Source: Chloroflexota bacterium (lineage in GTDB: Bacteria; Chloroflexota; UBA6077; SHYK01). Taken from it: a stretch of 33,669 bases of DNA. Location of the stretch: the NCBI GenBank assembly GCA_035652535.1, contig DASRDP010000126.1:1-33669 (forward strand), given 5' to 3'. Of this stretch, positions 26,588 through 33,669 are shown piece after piece. The translations under genes and the position numbers were made by a program. The first letter of the stretch is position 1. Each line of letters opens with the position of its first letter. Below the pieces are notes generated by a model. It worked only from the letters and a program-made list of their open reading frames with translations. It searched no databases and was not told the origin of the DNA.

Positions 26588-28143
26588 GGATGATCGCCCG
26601 CGCCCTGCCCCTTCCCCGTCGACAGGGTCCGGATGAGCCGGGGCTCGCACTGCTGGCGCAGCTCCGGGCGCGCGACGCCGGGCGGCTGCGCGGATACCAG
26701 GACCTGCTCGACTTCTACGACGGGACGCACTTCACTCGGCCCCGCCGCGGGCGAACGAGCCTCGTGGTGAACTACGCCCGGGCCGTGGCGGACAAGGGCG
26801 TCGCGTACCTCTTCGGCCGCGGCGTGCGGTTCTCCGTCCCCGTCGAGCGCGAGGAGGCTGCCCCCACCCCACCCTCCCCCGCTGCGGCAGGGAAGGGTGC
26901 AAGTTCACCCCCCTCTCCCGCCGTGGCACGAGAGGGAGCCCTTCCGTTGCCTCGCCCCCCTCTGGGGGGAGAGGCCGGCCGCGCCGACAAGGCGCGGGCG
27001 GGAGAGGGGGCACCCGGGGCGGGGGAGGAAAAGGCGCGCGCGGCCGAGCGGCTCCTGAATCGCATCGCCGAGGAGAACGACCTGGATCTGGTGCTGCTCC
27101 AGGCCGCGACGAACGCCTCGGTGCTGGGCGACGCCGTGCTGAAGGTCCTCTGGGACGCGGCGGGGCGCGTGCGCGTGGTGAACGTGGATCCTTTCTGCTT
27201 CTTTCCCACCTGGGCGAGCGACGATATCGCCACACTCCGCGAGGTCGTCCTCGCCGGGCGCGTCAGCGCGGCCGAGGCCGCCGAGCGCTTCGGCGTGACT
27301 CGAGGCCCCGCGCCGAGCGGGAGCGCGGCGGCCCCGGCGATGCTGGACACCATCGAGCGATGGACCGATGCGCGCTTCCAGCTCGTCGTGGGAGACCAGG
27401 TCGTGCGAGATGGGCCGAACCCCTACGGGTTCATCCCCTTCGTGCACGTGGCCAACCTCCAGCCCCCGAATAGCGCCTGGGGCGTGTCGGACCTGGCGCA
27501 GCTCATCGCGCTGAACCGCGAGCTGGACGAGCGCATGAGCGACCAGGCCGACCTGATTCGCTACCACGCGGACCCGCCGGTCGTGTTTCGCGGCATCGAG
27601 GAGCACTCGGACCTGCCCGTCGGCCCGGGAACGGTGTGGGACCTCCCGCGCGACGCCGACGTGGCGCTCCTGGAGTGGCGGGGCAACGCGCCTGCCCTCC
27701 AGGACCACATCGAGCGCGTGCTCCGAGCCATCTACGACGTGTCCGAGACGCCGCGAACGAGCTTCGGCGACTCCGGCCGCCTGCTCTCGGGCGTGGCGTT
27801 GGAGACCGAGCTGCAGCCGCTGGTCCATCGCACGCTGCGCAAGCGGGTGGGCTGGAGCGCGGCGCTGCGCCGATGCGCGCGCATGGTGCTAACGCTCGTC
27901 GAGCGGTTCGAACCCGGCCGCGCGCCCGGGGCGTTCGCGCCGTACCGCGCCCAGGTGATCTGGCCGCAGATGCTCCCGCGCGACGACGACGCCGACGCAC
28001 AGCGGAACTTGAGTCTGGTGCAGGGGGGATTGCGCTCGCACCGCGGGGCGATGGAGGCCCTGGGCGATCTGGACCCGGAGGTCGAGCTGGAGCGCGTCCG
28101 AGCGGATCGGGCCTTTCTCGATCCGCCGAGGACGGTGCTGTGA
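26584..28143 (+). CDS. Phage portal protein (SPP1 gp6-like)
   Basis: A 519-residue portal-type protein, which forms the DNA channel at the capsid vertex. Evidence is the N-terminal LLDFYDGTHFTRPRRG and NYARAVADKGVAYLFGRGV, and the central ALNRELDERMSDQADLIRYH, PVVFRGIEEH and SGRLLSGVALETELQPLV, all typical of SPP1 gp6-like portals, together with its place directly after the terminase. The start is the ATG at 26584 in an ATGA overlap; a longer open frame upstream overlaps the terminase and is rejected. Residues about 90-149 are a Pro/Ala/Gly-rich insert made of palindromic repeat DNA that is unlikely to be part of the original fold. The body after the insert (RAAERLLNRIAEENDLDLVL) is normal. 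Confidence 0.85.
   Translation: MRMIARALPLPRRQGPDEPGLALLAQLRARDAGRLRGYQDLLDFYDGTHFTRPRRGRTSLVVNYARAVADKGVAYLFGRGVRFSVPVEREEAAPTPPSPAAAGKGASSPPSPAVAREGALPLPRPPLGGEAGRADKARAGEGAPGAGEEKARAAERLLNRIAEENDLDLVLLQAATNASVLGDAVLKVLWDAAGRVRVVNVDPFCFFPTWASDDIATLREVVLAGRVSAAEAAERFGVTRGPAPSGSAAAPAMLDTIERWTDARFQLVVGDQVVRDGPNPYGFIPFVHVANLQPPNSAWGVSDLAQLIALNRELDERMSDQADLIRYHADPPVVFRGIEEHSDLPVGPGTVWDLPRDADVALLEWRGNAPALQDHIERVLRAIYDVSETPRTSFGDSGRLLSGVALETELQPLVHRTLRKRVGWSAALRRCARMVLTLVERFEPGRAPGAFAPYRAQVIWPQMLPRDDDADAQRNLSLVQGGLRSHRGAMEALGDLDPEVELERVRADRAFLDPPRTVL
26851..27030 (+). repeat. Palindromic repeat insert inside the portal gene
   Basis: The DNA has CCCCCACCCCACCCTCCCCC, CCCCCCTCTCCCGCCGTGGC and CGCCCCCCTCTGGGGGGAGA blocks with GAGAGGGGG counterparts, all of dispersed-repeat style. 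It reads as an in-frame Pro/Ala/Gly-rich segment of about 60 residues. Confidence 0.65.
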
Positions 28144-28149
28144 GGGGCG

Positions 28150-28287
28150 CCATGCTGAGCGCGGCGAAGCATTGTTGTCAGGCGAGATCCTTCGGGCTTC
28201 GCCCTCAGGATGACCGTTTCGTCAGACGCCATCAGGATGGCCGTTTCGTCAGACGCCCTCAGGATGGCCGTTTCGTCAGATGGCCTA
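28150..28287 (+). repeat. Dispersed repeat fragment plus 27-bp tandem repeats
   Basis: ATGCTGAGCGCGGCGAAGCA and GAGATCCTTCGGGCTTCGCC followed by CTCAGGATGAC match the repeat found twice at 33016-33080 and 33220-33285. It is followed by three copies of a 27-bp unit (AGGATGGCCGTTTCGTCAGA plus CGCCCTC) at 28207-28233, 28234-28260 and 28261-28287 (the last diverged). The stretch separates the portal gene from the zinc-ribbon gene and has no convincing gene of its own. Confidence 0.8.
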
Positions 28288-28323
28288 CGGCCGTGCGCCA
28301 GCTCGACCAGGGCTGATCCAGAG

Positions 28324-28614
28324 ATGAGCGAGACGATGAGCAGGACGTGGAGAGACACGGAGGTGAGCACACGATGCGGGCGATGCGCGGGGCCGATGTT
28401 TCCCGACGAGGACGGCGACCGGTTCTGTCTCCTATGCGGCGAGCGGACCTATGGCTGGCTGAGCGGCTTCGTGGACTGGCTGGTGGACGCCATGGAGCGC
28501 CAGGCGCAGCGGGAGCGGGCTCGTGACCACGCGCGCCGGGCTGCGGTCGCTGGTTCGGCAGGAGCTCGGCGACGCCGGTGGGACGCAGTTGTGGGCCGAC
28601 GCACTCCTGAATGA
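28324..28614 (+). CDS. Small zinc-ribbon protein in phage module
   Basis: A 96-residue protein with two CxxC pairs (TRCGRCAGPMF and RFCLLCGERT) about 20 residues apart, a zinc-ribbon signature. A short helical segment (GFVDWLVDAMERQAQRER) and a basic tail follow. The ribosome site for the ATG at 28324 is weak, and the open frame extends further upstream through repeat DNA. The last 92 nt overlap the next gene in another frame, so the C-terminal tail may be a by-product. The role is unknown; small zinc-ribbon proteins are common between phage packaging and head genes. Confidence 0.55.
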   Translation: MSETMSRTWRDTEVSTRCGRCAGPMFPDEDGDRFCLLCGERTYGWLSGFVDWLVDAMERQAQRERARDHARRAAVAGSAGARRRRWDAVVGRRTPE

Positions 28615-29158
28615 GTGGATCGCCGAGGCGGTCCGTCTGTATGGACGCACGCTCCCCAAGGAGGCGACGGCGACGATCACCACTGTGGCGGACCAGGCGG
28701 CCTATGCCCTGCCTGCCAACCTCGAGCGCGTTCTGCGGGTGGAGTACCCGGCGGGCGTGCCGTGGAGCCCTCGGCTCGCCCTCCGACAGACGCAGGGCGA
28801 GGTGGGAGCGGAGAGCGGCGGCAGCTACGGCGCCTTCGCGGGCAACCTGGAGCTGAACCCCGCGCCCTCGGCCTCGGGAGAGGCCGTTCGCCTGGACTAT
28901 CTGGCGCGCTACGCGGAGCCAGCGGCGGATGGCGACACGCTGGAGACGCCCGCGAGCGACGACGACATCCTGCTGCGGCTCACGGTGGCACGGGCGCTGC
29001 GGTGGATCACCCTGGATGAGGCGAAGCGCCAGCGATTCGAGCGCCAGCGCGGGGCGAGCGCTTCCGACGTGGCGACGCTCTACGAGCAGGAGGCGCGGGA
29101 CCTCATGGAGGAACGAAAGCGGCGCGTGCGGACCGGGACGCTGAGCTGGGCCGGATGA
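28523..29158 (+). CDS. Phage head-tail adaptor-like protein
   Basis: A 211-residue protein with the pattern of head-completion or adaptor proteins: an N-terminal helix (LRSLVRQELGDAGGTQLWAD), LLNEWIAEAVRLYGRTLPKE, then a beta-rich middle and a helical C-terminus (DVATLYEQEARDLMEERKRR). The assignment rests on this pattern and on its place between the portal and capsid genes. The GTG at 28523 has GGGAG 7 nt upstream. In the middle, LALRQTQGE is encoded by CGCCCTCCGACAGACGCAGG, a near copy of the dispersed repeat that also gives DALRQAQGE in the following gene, so this gene too has absorbed repeat DNA. Confidence 0.6.
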   Translation: MTTRAGLRSLVRQELGDAGGTQLWADALLNEWIAEAVRLYGRTLPKEATATITTVADQAAYALPANLERVLRVEYPAGVPWSPRLALRQTQGEVGAESGGSYGAFAGNLELNPAPSASGEAVRLDYLARYAEPAADGDTLETPASDDDILLRLTVARALRWITLDEAKRQRFERQRGASASDVATLYEQEARDLMEERKRRVRTGTLSWAG

Positions 29159-29176
29159 ACGCAAAGGGGGAGATGC

Positions 29177-29728
29177 ATGGGAGAGAGCACAGCTCTGACC
29201 GTTCATGGTGAGCCCGTCGAACCACGAACGGACGCCCTTCGACAAGCTCAGGGCGAACGGGAGGATGTGGGCGAACGGGAGGATGTGGGCAAACGGGAGG
29301 ATGTGGGCGAGCGAGAGGATGTGGGCGAGCGAGAGGATGTGGGCGAGCGGGGTGAGGTGGAGGCGGAGATCGCAGCTCTGCGCGCGCAGCTCGCGGTCGT
29401 CCAGCAGGAGCACGAGCGTGAGGCGACCGCCCTGCGCGCGGCGGCTTCCGACGCGCAGCGCGGATGGGTCGAGGCCCACCGCCGGGCGATCCTCGCCGAG
29501 CACGCCGGGCAGATCGTGGAGGAGCTGGTGGCCGGCAGCACGATCGAGGAGCTGGACGCCAGCGTCGAGGTCGCCCGGGCGGCCTACGGCCGAGCGCTGG
29601 AGGCTGCGCGGCGCGAGTTGGGCGCGACGGTGATCCCCGTGGGCGCGTCGCCCCGCCTCGAGCCCAGCGCGGAGGATCTGAGCCCCATCGCCAAGATCAC
29701 CGCCGCGCTGAGCCGCAACCATCGATGA
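29177..29728 (+). CDS. Coiled-coil protein with EREDVG repeats (scaffold-like position)
   Basis: A 183-residue, highly charged protein. Residues about 12-26 (GEPVEPRTDALRQAQGE) are encoded by a dispersed chromosomal repeat. Residues about 27-56 are five hexapeptides of the form EREDVG from an 18-bp tandem repeat. The rest (about 60-150) is a long Ala/Glu/Arg-rich coiled coil (EAEIAALRAQLAVVQQEHER onwards). Its place before the capsid gene suggests a scaffold or assembly role, but that is inference. GGGGGAG precedes the ATG at 29177. The stop overlaps the next possible start as ATGA. Confidence 0.7.
   Translation: MGESTALTVHGEPVEPRTDALRQAQGEREDVGEREDVGKREDVGEREDVGEREDVGERGEVEAEIAALRAQLAVVQQEHEREATALRAAASDAQRGWVEAHRRAILAEHAGQIVEELVAGSTIEELDASVEVARAAYGRALEAARRELGATVIPVGASPRLEPSAEDLSPIAKITAALSRNHR
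29214..29344 (+). repeat. Dispersed repeat followed by five 18-bp tandem repeats, in frame
   Basis: ACGCCCTTCGACAAGCTCAG plus GGCGAACG (about 29231-29258) is the same element type as at 7438-7487. It merges into an 18-bp tandem array (GAACGGGAGGATGTGGGC and variants) with copies starting at 29255, 29273, 29291, 29309 and 29327. The first array unit appears to have grown from the repeat's own GGGCGAACGG end. Confidence 0.85.
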
Positions 29729-29754
29729 GTGAGACGACAGAAGGAGCGAGCAGG

Positions 29755-30162
29755 ATGACCGAGGCGCATGCCGGCAACGCCGCACACGAGGAGTACACCA
29801 ACCTGGCCTGGCAGGCCAACGTGAAGCGCACCTACGACGAGTATCAGCAGGAGTCGCTGGAGTCCATCCGGGAGCAGCGGCTCGTGTTCCACAAGCTGAT
29901 GTCTGATGCGCAGCAGTTCGACAACCAGCGCCAGGCGATCGCCAATCAGGCGCTGCAGAACGCCGTGGAGACGGCGAATCTGGTGGGCAAGCAGGCGACG
30001 CGCCACAGCGACCTCGCCATCGACCACCAGTGGAACGAGGAGCCGGCCCAGGCGGCGGGTGAGGCGGAGATCCTCCGGACGATGACCCTCGACGAGACGA
30101 GTCTGAAGGCGATCGGCGCCGCCGTGGCCGCGGCCGTTTCCGAGGCGCTGGCGAACAAGTAA
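29755..30162 (+). CDS. Small helical phage protein of unknown function
   Basis: A 135-residue soluble, mostly helical protein (ANVKRTYDEYQQESLESIRE, QQFDNQRQAIANQALQNAVE) with a short Ala-rich C-terminal helix (LKAIGAAVAAAVSEALANK). No family is recognised. It lies between the coiled-coil gene and the major capsid gene, so a scaffold, decoration or core role is possible. I chose the ATG at 29755 because AAGGAG lies 8 nt upstream; an ATG at 29725, overlapping the previous stop as ATGA, adds ten residues. Confidence 0.7.
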   Translation: MTEAHAGNAAHEEYTNLAWQANVKRTYDEYQQESLESIREQRLVFHKLMSDAQQFDNQRQAIANQALQNAVETANLVGKQATRHSDLAIDHQWNEEPAQAAGEAEILRTMTLDETSLKAIGAAVAAAVSEALANK

Positions 30163-30240
30163 GGAAGAGGCGCTGGGTCGGCGGGGTGGCGTCGCCGTCT
30201 CGCCGATCCAGCCGACCGGTTACTCAGAGGAGATGAGCCG

Positions 30241-31134
30241 ATGGCGCTGACGCTTGCGGAGAGCGCGAAGCTCTCCACCGACATGCTCCAGCGGGGCGTG
30301 ATCGAGACGATCATCGAGGAGTCGCCCATCTTTGCGTACCTCCCCTTTCTGACAGTGGAGGGGAACTCATTCAAATACAACCAGGAGAACACCCTGGGCG
30401 GCGCCAGCTTCTACGCCGTGAACGCCGTGTGGACCGAGGGCACGGCCACCTTCACCCAGAAGACGGCCAACCTCTCCATCCTGGGCGGGGACGCCGACGT
30501 CGACAACTTCATCCAGCGCACGCGGTCCAGCATTCAGGACCAGCGGGCGATCCAGACACAGCTCAAGGCCAAGAGCGTCGCTCGCGCCTTCGAGCAGACG
30601 GTGATCACCGGCGACAGCTCGGTGGATACCAACAGCTTCGACGGGCTGGTCAAGCTGGCCAGCTCCGCCCAAACCCTCGAGGTCGGGGCGACCGGCGGAG
30701 CGTTGACGCTGGCCCTGGTCGACCAGCTCATCGATCTGGTGAAGGGTGGGAAGCCGGACATCCTGCTGATGAGCCGGCGGACGCGCCGCAAGCTGAAGAG
30801 CCTGCTCCAGGCGTCGGCGCACTACGTCGAGAGCGGCACGACGGCGTTCGGGGCGCAGGTGATGATGTACGACGGCATTCCCGTGTACGTGTCGGATTTC
30901 CAGCCTGACACGGAGACGGGCTCGGGGGGAGGCTCAGCGCTCTCGAGCATGTACGCCATCCACTTCTCGGAGTCCGATGGCCTGTGCGGCCTGCAGAACG
31001 GGGCGATCGAGGTGGTGGACATCGGCCAGCTCGAGACGAAGGACGCGAGCCGTGTGCGCATCCGCTGGTATGTGGGGCTCGCCCTCATGCGGGACTCGGC
31101 GATCGCGCGGCTGCGCTCCATCAACGCCAGCTAG
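30241..31134 (+). CDS. Phage major capsid protein
   Basis: A 297-residue capsid protein. The N-terminal segment (MALTLAESAKLSTDMLQRGV, IETIIEESPIFAYLPF), KTANLSILGGDADVDNFIQ, the PDILLMSRRTRRKLKSLLQA strand-helix unit and GIPVYVSDFQPD are typical of HK97-fold major capsid proteins of siphophage-like elements. C-terminal strands include SMYAIHF and ASRVRIRWYVGLALMRDSAI. GAGGAG lies upstream of the ATG. It carries no repeat-derived insert, unlike its neighbours, which suggests it is still under selection. Confidence 0.87.
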   Translation: MALTLAESAKLSTDMLQRGVIETIIEESPIFAYLPFLTVEGNSFKYNQENTLGGASFYAVNAVWTEGTATFTQKTANLSILGGDADVDNFIQRTRSSIQDQRAIQTQLKAKSVARAFEQTVITGDSSVDTNSFDGLVKLASSAQTLEVGATGGALTLALVDQLIDLVKGGKPDILLMSRRTRRKLKSLLQASAHYVESGTTAFGAQVMMYDGIPVYVSDFQPDTETGSGGGSALSSMYAIHFSESDGLCGLQNGAIEVVDIGQLETKDASRVRIRWYVGLALMRDSAIARLRSINAS

Positions 31135-31162
31135 GCTCCGGATGGCAGAAAGGATCTGAGAC

Positions 31163-31813
31163 ATGGCTTCTTCCCCGACGATTCTCCACGCTTCGGGCGT
31201 GACGCGCGTCACGCTCGGGGCAAGCGTCTCGTGCAACGTCGGCGACCTCATCGGGTTCGATGGGAGCAACTGGGTGCTCGCGGACGCCGACGCGCGCGTG
31301 GCGGCCGAGTTCGTGGCCATGGAGACCCAGCCGGCCGGCGGGTCCGTGGCGGTGTGCCAGGCGGGCGTGCTCTACGATCCGGACGCGCCGTTCACGGCGG
31401 GCAGCAGCTACTACCTGTCCACCACGGCGGGCAGCTACGCGCCGACGCCGCCCGCGGCATCGGCGACGCTGACGATCCTGCAGCGCGTGGGCAAGGCGGT
31501 GACGACCGACACGCTGGCGTTCAACGTGCTGCGGCACGGGCCGCTCTTCCTGCGCGCCCAGGTGACCTATGACCCGGCGTCGCTGGCGGCGACGACGGCG
31601 CGCAACGATACGGTGAGCGTGACCGGGCTCCTCACGACCGACGTCGTTCGCGGGGGGAGCACGGTGAACAACGCGCTCGAGGCGGGGCTGGTCATCAGCC
31701 AGATGGACGTGTCCGCGGCGGATACGCTGCGGATTCGACTGCACAACCCCACGGCGGGCGCGGTCGACGGCGCGTCGCTGATCCACACGATCGTCGTGGA
31801 GCGATACACGTGA
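31163..31813 (+). CDS. Capsid decoration-like protein
   Basis: A 216-residue beta-rich protein directly after the capsid gene. The N-terminal half (SCNVGDLIGFDGSNWVLADA, AAEFVAMETQPAGGSVAVCQ) resembles head-decoration proteins of the DUF2190 type. The C-terminal half (RNDTVSVTGLLTTDVVRGG, LEAGLVISQMDVSAADTLRI) looks like a second beta-sandwich of the sort seen in phage surface proteins. AAAGGAT precedes the ATG. The assignment rests on pattern and position. Confidence 0.65.
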   Translation: MASSPTILHASGVTRVTLGASVSCNVGDLIGFDGSNWVLADADARVAAEFVAMETQPAGGSVAVCQAGVLYDPDAPFTAGSSYYLSTTAGSYAPTPPAASATLTILQRVGKAVTTDTLAFNVLRHGPLFLRAQVTYDPASLAATTARNDTVSVTGLLTTDVVRGGSTVNNALEAGLVISQMDVSAADTLRIRLHNPTAGAVDGASLIHTIVVERYT

Positions 31814-31979
31814 CGCCCTGAGCGAAGCGCGAGCGCGTCGAGGGGTCGTGCAGGGACCTCCTCGGCGCGCCCGCGCCGAATCGCCGACCCTTCGCCCCGC
31901 CAGCTCGGCGGGAGCAAGCCCGCCTTCAATCGGGCGGCTTCTGAAGGGTCGGAGGAAACGATTGTGGGAGAGGAGGCCC
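31814..31979. other. Intergenic spacer with repeat fragments
   Basis: This gap between two phage genes holds CCTGAGCGAAGCGCGAGCGC-type dispersed-repeat sequence. It also has an imperfect inverted repeat GACCCTTC / GAAGGGTC (31889 region against 31941 region) enclosing CCGCCAGCTCGGCGGG. No gene is supported here. Confidence 0.45.
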
Positions 31980-32246
31980 ATGAATTCGAATCCAGCGATT
32001 GTGACGGTCCCGCTCATCACGGGATTCATCGAGGCGCTCAAGCGCGCGGGCATCGTGCAGCCGCGGTACGCGGCCCTGGCGAGCCTCGCCGTTGGGACCG
32101 CCGCCTCGATAGGCGCGTACCTGACCACCGGGACGGGGGCCCAGGGCCTCTACGATGCCATTCTCCAGGGCGCGGCCGTGGGTCTGGCCGCGTCGGGCCT
32201 CTACTCGGTGGCGAATGCCGCGGCCGGCAGGTCGAGCCCGCGATGA
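31980..32246 (+). CDS. Small membrane protein, holin-like
   Basis: An 88-residue protein with two hydrophobic segments, about residues 30-49 (YAALASLAVGTAASIGAYLT) and 60-81 (AILQGAAVGLAASGLYSVAN), separated by a short Gly-rich turn. This topology and its place in a phage module suggest a holin or a related phage membrane protein; no specific family is recognised. AGGAGG is 3-4 nt before the ATG at 31980. Its stop overlaps the next gene as ATGA. Confidence 0.65.
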   Translation: MNSNPAIVTVPLITGFIEALKRAGIVQPRYAALASLAVGTAASIGAYLTTGTGAQGLYDAILQGAAVGLAASGLYSVANAAAGRSSPR

Positions 32247-32974
32247 TCGAGCCGTCATATCTCTTGCTGGCGCCCTGCCCAGACCTCGCCGGCGCCCGTA
32301 CCCTCGCCACCCACGCCGTCATGGCCGGCAGCCTCGCCGCTCGTCCACCGGCGGGGCTCGCCGGCCGCCTCTACCTCGCCACCGATACGAACGGCGGCAC
32401 GCTCTATCGCGACAGCGGCGCCAGCTGGGTCCAGGCTGCAGGTGCCGTCACCAGCTCGGGCATAACGGTACTGGGCCGCTCGACCAGCCAGGTCACGCTG
32501 GGGAACACCACCGCGGAGACCTCGCTCTACAGCCTCACCGTCCCAGGCGGCGCCCTCGGCACCACCGGCCTATTGCGCGTGTCCATGGCCGGGACCGTCG
32601 TGCAGGGCACGGGCACCGCCCGAAACCTCACCCTCCGCCTCAAATACGGCGGCGCCACCGCCGCCATCATCATCCACGCCGTCGCCAGCGGCACCACCAC
32701 AGGCATCGTCCGCCTCGAGGCCGTGCTCTTCGCCGCAGGGGCCACGAACGCCCAGCGCGCCTACGGCCGGTCCGACTTCTACCAGGGGGCGGCGGGGCTG
32801 GTGGCGAACCCGCCCACCACCAGCCGAGTGGCGGCGTGGCAGGGCTCCGGGGACGATTCGCTGGCCATCGACAGCACCACCGATCAGACCCTCGAGCTCA
32901 CCGGACAGTGGAGCGGAACGATGGAACCCAGCACCGCCTTCAAGAGCCAGCTCGCCATCGTGGAGCTTGCGTGA
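32243..32974 (+). CDS. Phage fibre-like structural protein, unidentified
   Basis: A 243-residue protein rich in Gly, Thr, Ser and Ala with predicted beta-strand repeats (GLAGRLYLATDTNGGTLYRD near the N-terminus; LGTTGLLRVSMAGTVVQGTG in the middle). The N-terminal segment resembles the short domains that precede trimeric phage fibre modules. The C-terminal half is a probable beta-sandwich (DQTLELTGQWSGTMEPSTAF). Codon use is richer in C-ending codons than in upstream genes. Translation is coupled by an ATGA overlap. Confidence 0.6.
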   Translation: MIEPSYLLLAPCPDLAGARTLATHAVMAGSLAARPPAGLAGRLYLATDTNGGTLYRDSGASWVQAAGAVTSSGITVLGRSTSQVTLGNTTAETSLYSLTVPGGALGTTGLLRVSMAGTVVQGTGTARNLTLRLKYGGATAAIIIHAVASGTTTGIVRLEAVLFAAGATNAQRAYGRSDFYQGAAGLVANPPTTSRVAAWQGSGDDSLAIDSTTDQTLELTGQWSGTMEPSTAFKSQLAIVELA

Positions 32975-33005
32975 TGGGCTTCCCCGTTTGCGACCTGCCG
33001 GTTAG

Positions 33006-33352
33006 GGGCGCGCCTGTCATGCTGAGCGAAGCGAAGCATCTGTGGCTCGCGAGATCCTTCGGGCTGCGCCCTCAGGATGACGGACGGAGGGGGCTCGTGC
33101 CCTTCGGCGGGCCTGTCCTGCAGGATGATGGATGGAGGGGGCTCGTGCCCTTCGGCGGGCCTGTCCTGAGCTGTGCCGGAGGCCTCCGGGCGAGCGGACG
33201 AGGGCAGGCGGGCGCGCCTGTCATGCTGAGCGAAGCGAAGCAACTGTGGCTCGCGAGATCCTTCGGGCTGCGCCCTCAGGATGACGGATGGAGGGGGCTC
33301 GTGCCCTTCGGCGGGCCTGTCCTGAGCTGTGCCGGAGGCCTCCGGGCGAGCG
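33006..33352 (+). repeat. Duplicated dispersed-repeat block
   Basis: Two long direct copies begin GGGCGCGCCTGTCATGCTGA at 33006 and 33210. Each contains GCGAGATCCTTCGGGCTGCG, CTCAGGATGACGGA, GCTCGTGCCCTTCGGCGGGC and GAGCTGTGCCGGAGGCCTCC. The first copy also has an internal 48-bp tandem duplication (GGAGGGGGCTCGTGCCCTTC unit at 33086 and 33134). No gene is supported in 32975-33378. Confidence 0.88.
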
Positions 33353-33378
33353 TGAAGACGGGGCGCTGGGCGTAGCCC

Positions 33379-33669
33379 ATGGCCACCTACCACCTCACCC
33401 TCGATGGCCAGGGCTACCTCATCGACGAGGCCAGCTACCGCAAGGCCGTCGCCAGCCCCTTCGCACCCAAGCAGCGCCAGGGCGACGCCGGCTACGGCGA
33501 TCTCGCCCGCGCATCCGTCTGGGCCCTCACCGACTGGCGCGGCGGCATGGGCTACAACACCTTCGACCCAGACCGCCCAGACCGCTACGACTCCGGCCCC
33601 GGCATCGACTCCAGCCAGGGCGACCTCCGCCTCGGCCGCGCCCTGATGGTCGTCGACCAGGGACGCCTC
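33379..33669 (+). CDS. Phage-module protein of unknown function (3' end beyond window)
   Basis: A frame of 97 codons from the ATG at 33379 is open to the right edge. The start MATYHLTLDGQGYLIDEASY, with FAPKQRQGDAGYGDLA and WALTDWRGGMGYNTFD, resembles the N-terminus of large hypothetical proteins at the end of tail or receptor regions in Chloroflexota prophages, as far as I recall. No domain can be assigned from the part seen. There is no clear ribosome site. Codon use is C-ending, as in the fibre-like gene at 32243. Confidence 0.6.
   Translation, partial: MATYHLTLDGQGYLIDEASYRKAVASPFAPKQRQGDAGYGDLARASVWALTDWRGGMGYNTFDPDRPDRYDSGPGIDSSQGDLRLGRALMVVDQGRL

Overview
This is a GC-rich bacterial window (about two thirds G+C by eye). 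It has short intergenic spaces, many ATGA/GTGA start-stop overlaps, and dispersed palindromic repeats of the kind seen scattered through Chloroflexota genomes. A Chloroflexota-like host is my best guess from gene style and repeats, but no marker gene fixes it. There is no rRNA and no complete tRNA.

Layout. 1-4.1 kb: a 3'-truncated extracellular solute-binding lipoprotein gene runs off the left edge. Divergent from it are an isochorismatase-fold hydrolase and a DUF3891 protein, followed by a lower-GC patch with a DUF3800 gene broken by an in-frame TGA. 4.3-6.5 kb (minus): a tightly overlapping three-gene operon of an HtrA-like protease with PDZ domain, a second trypsin-like protease, and a LuxR-type regulator whose receiver domain has lost its phosphorylation residues. 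6.7-10.5 kb: an SDR protein with His at the catalytic Tyr position, an amidohydrolase and a second peptide-type solute-binding lipoprotein. 10.5-18.2 kb (minus): a catabolic operon of ligA-ligB-ligC (protocatechuate 4,5-dioxygenase and CHMS dehydrogenase), the three subunits of a molybdenum hydroxylase and an APH/P-loop kinase fusion. 18.4-22.2 kb (plus): ribB, an NrtR-type Nudix regulator, nadA and an LVIVD-repeat protein. 22.3-24.0 kb (minus): a 4,5-dihydroxyphthalate-decarboxylase-like protein and a VOC protein whose 3' end, including its stop codon, is tandemly repeated.

24.07-24.67 kb holds the most striking gene, a DsbA/FrnE-type thioredoxin-fold protein. Its CxxC motif reads UGA-Pro-Trp-Cys, and a hairpin of bacterial SECIS form lies 12 nt downstream of the UGA. 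It is a candidate selenoprotein.

24.8 kb to the right edge is a phage or domesticated-prophage structural module: terminase, portal, zinc-ribbon protein, adaptor-like protein, coiled-coil protein, small protein, major capsid protein, decoration-like protein, small membrane protein and fibre-like proteins. A perfect GAAC-N4-GTTC palindrome (LexA/SOS-box form) precedes the terminase gene. Several of these genes carry host-style palindromic repeats in frame, which suggests long residence in the chromosome. No integrase or attachment site is visible.

The aromatic-catabolism genes fit together. A dihydroxyphthalate-decarboxylase-like protein could feed protocatechuate to LigAB, and LigC would oxidise the ring-cleavage product. 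The molybdenum hydroxylase is co-transcribed and probably acts on a ring substrate or aldehyde in the same pathway. All functions are inferred from motifs read by eye; no database search was run.
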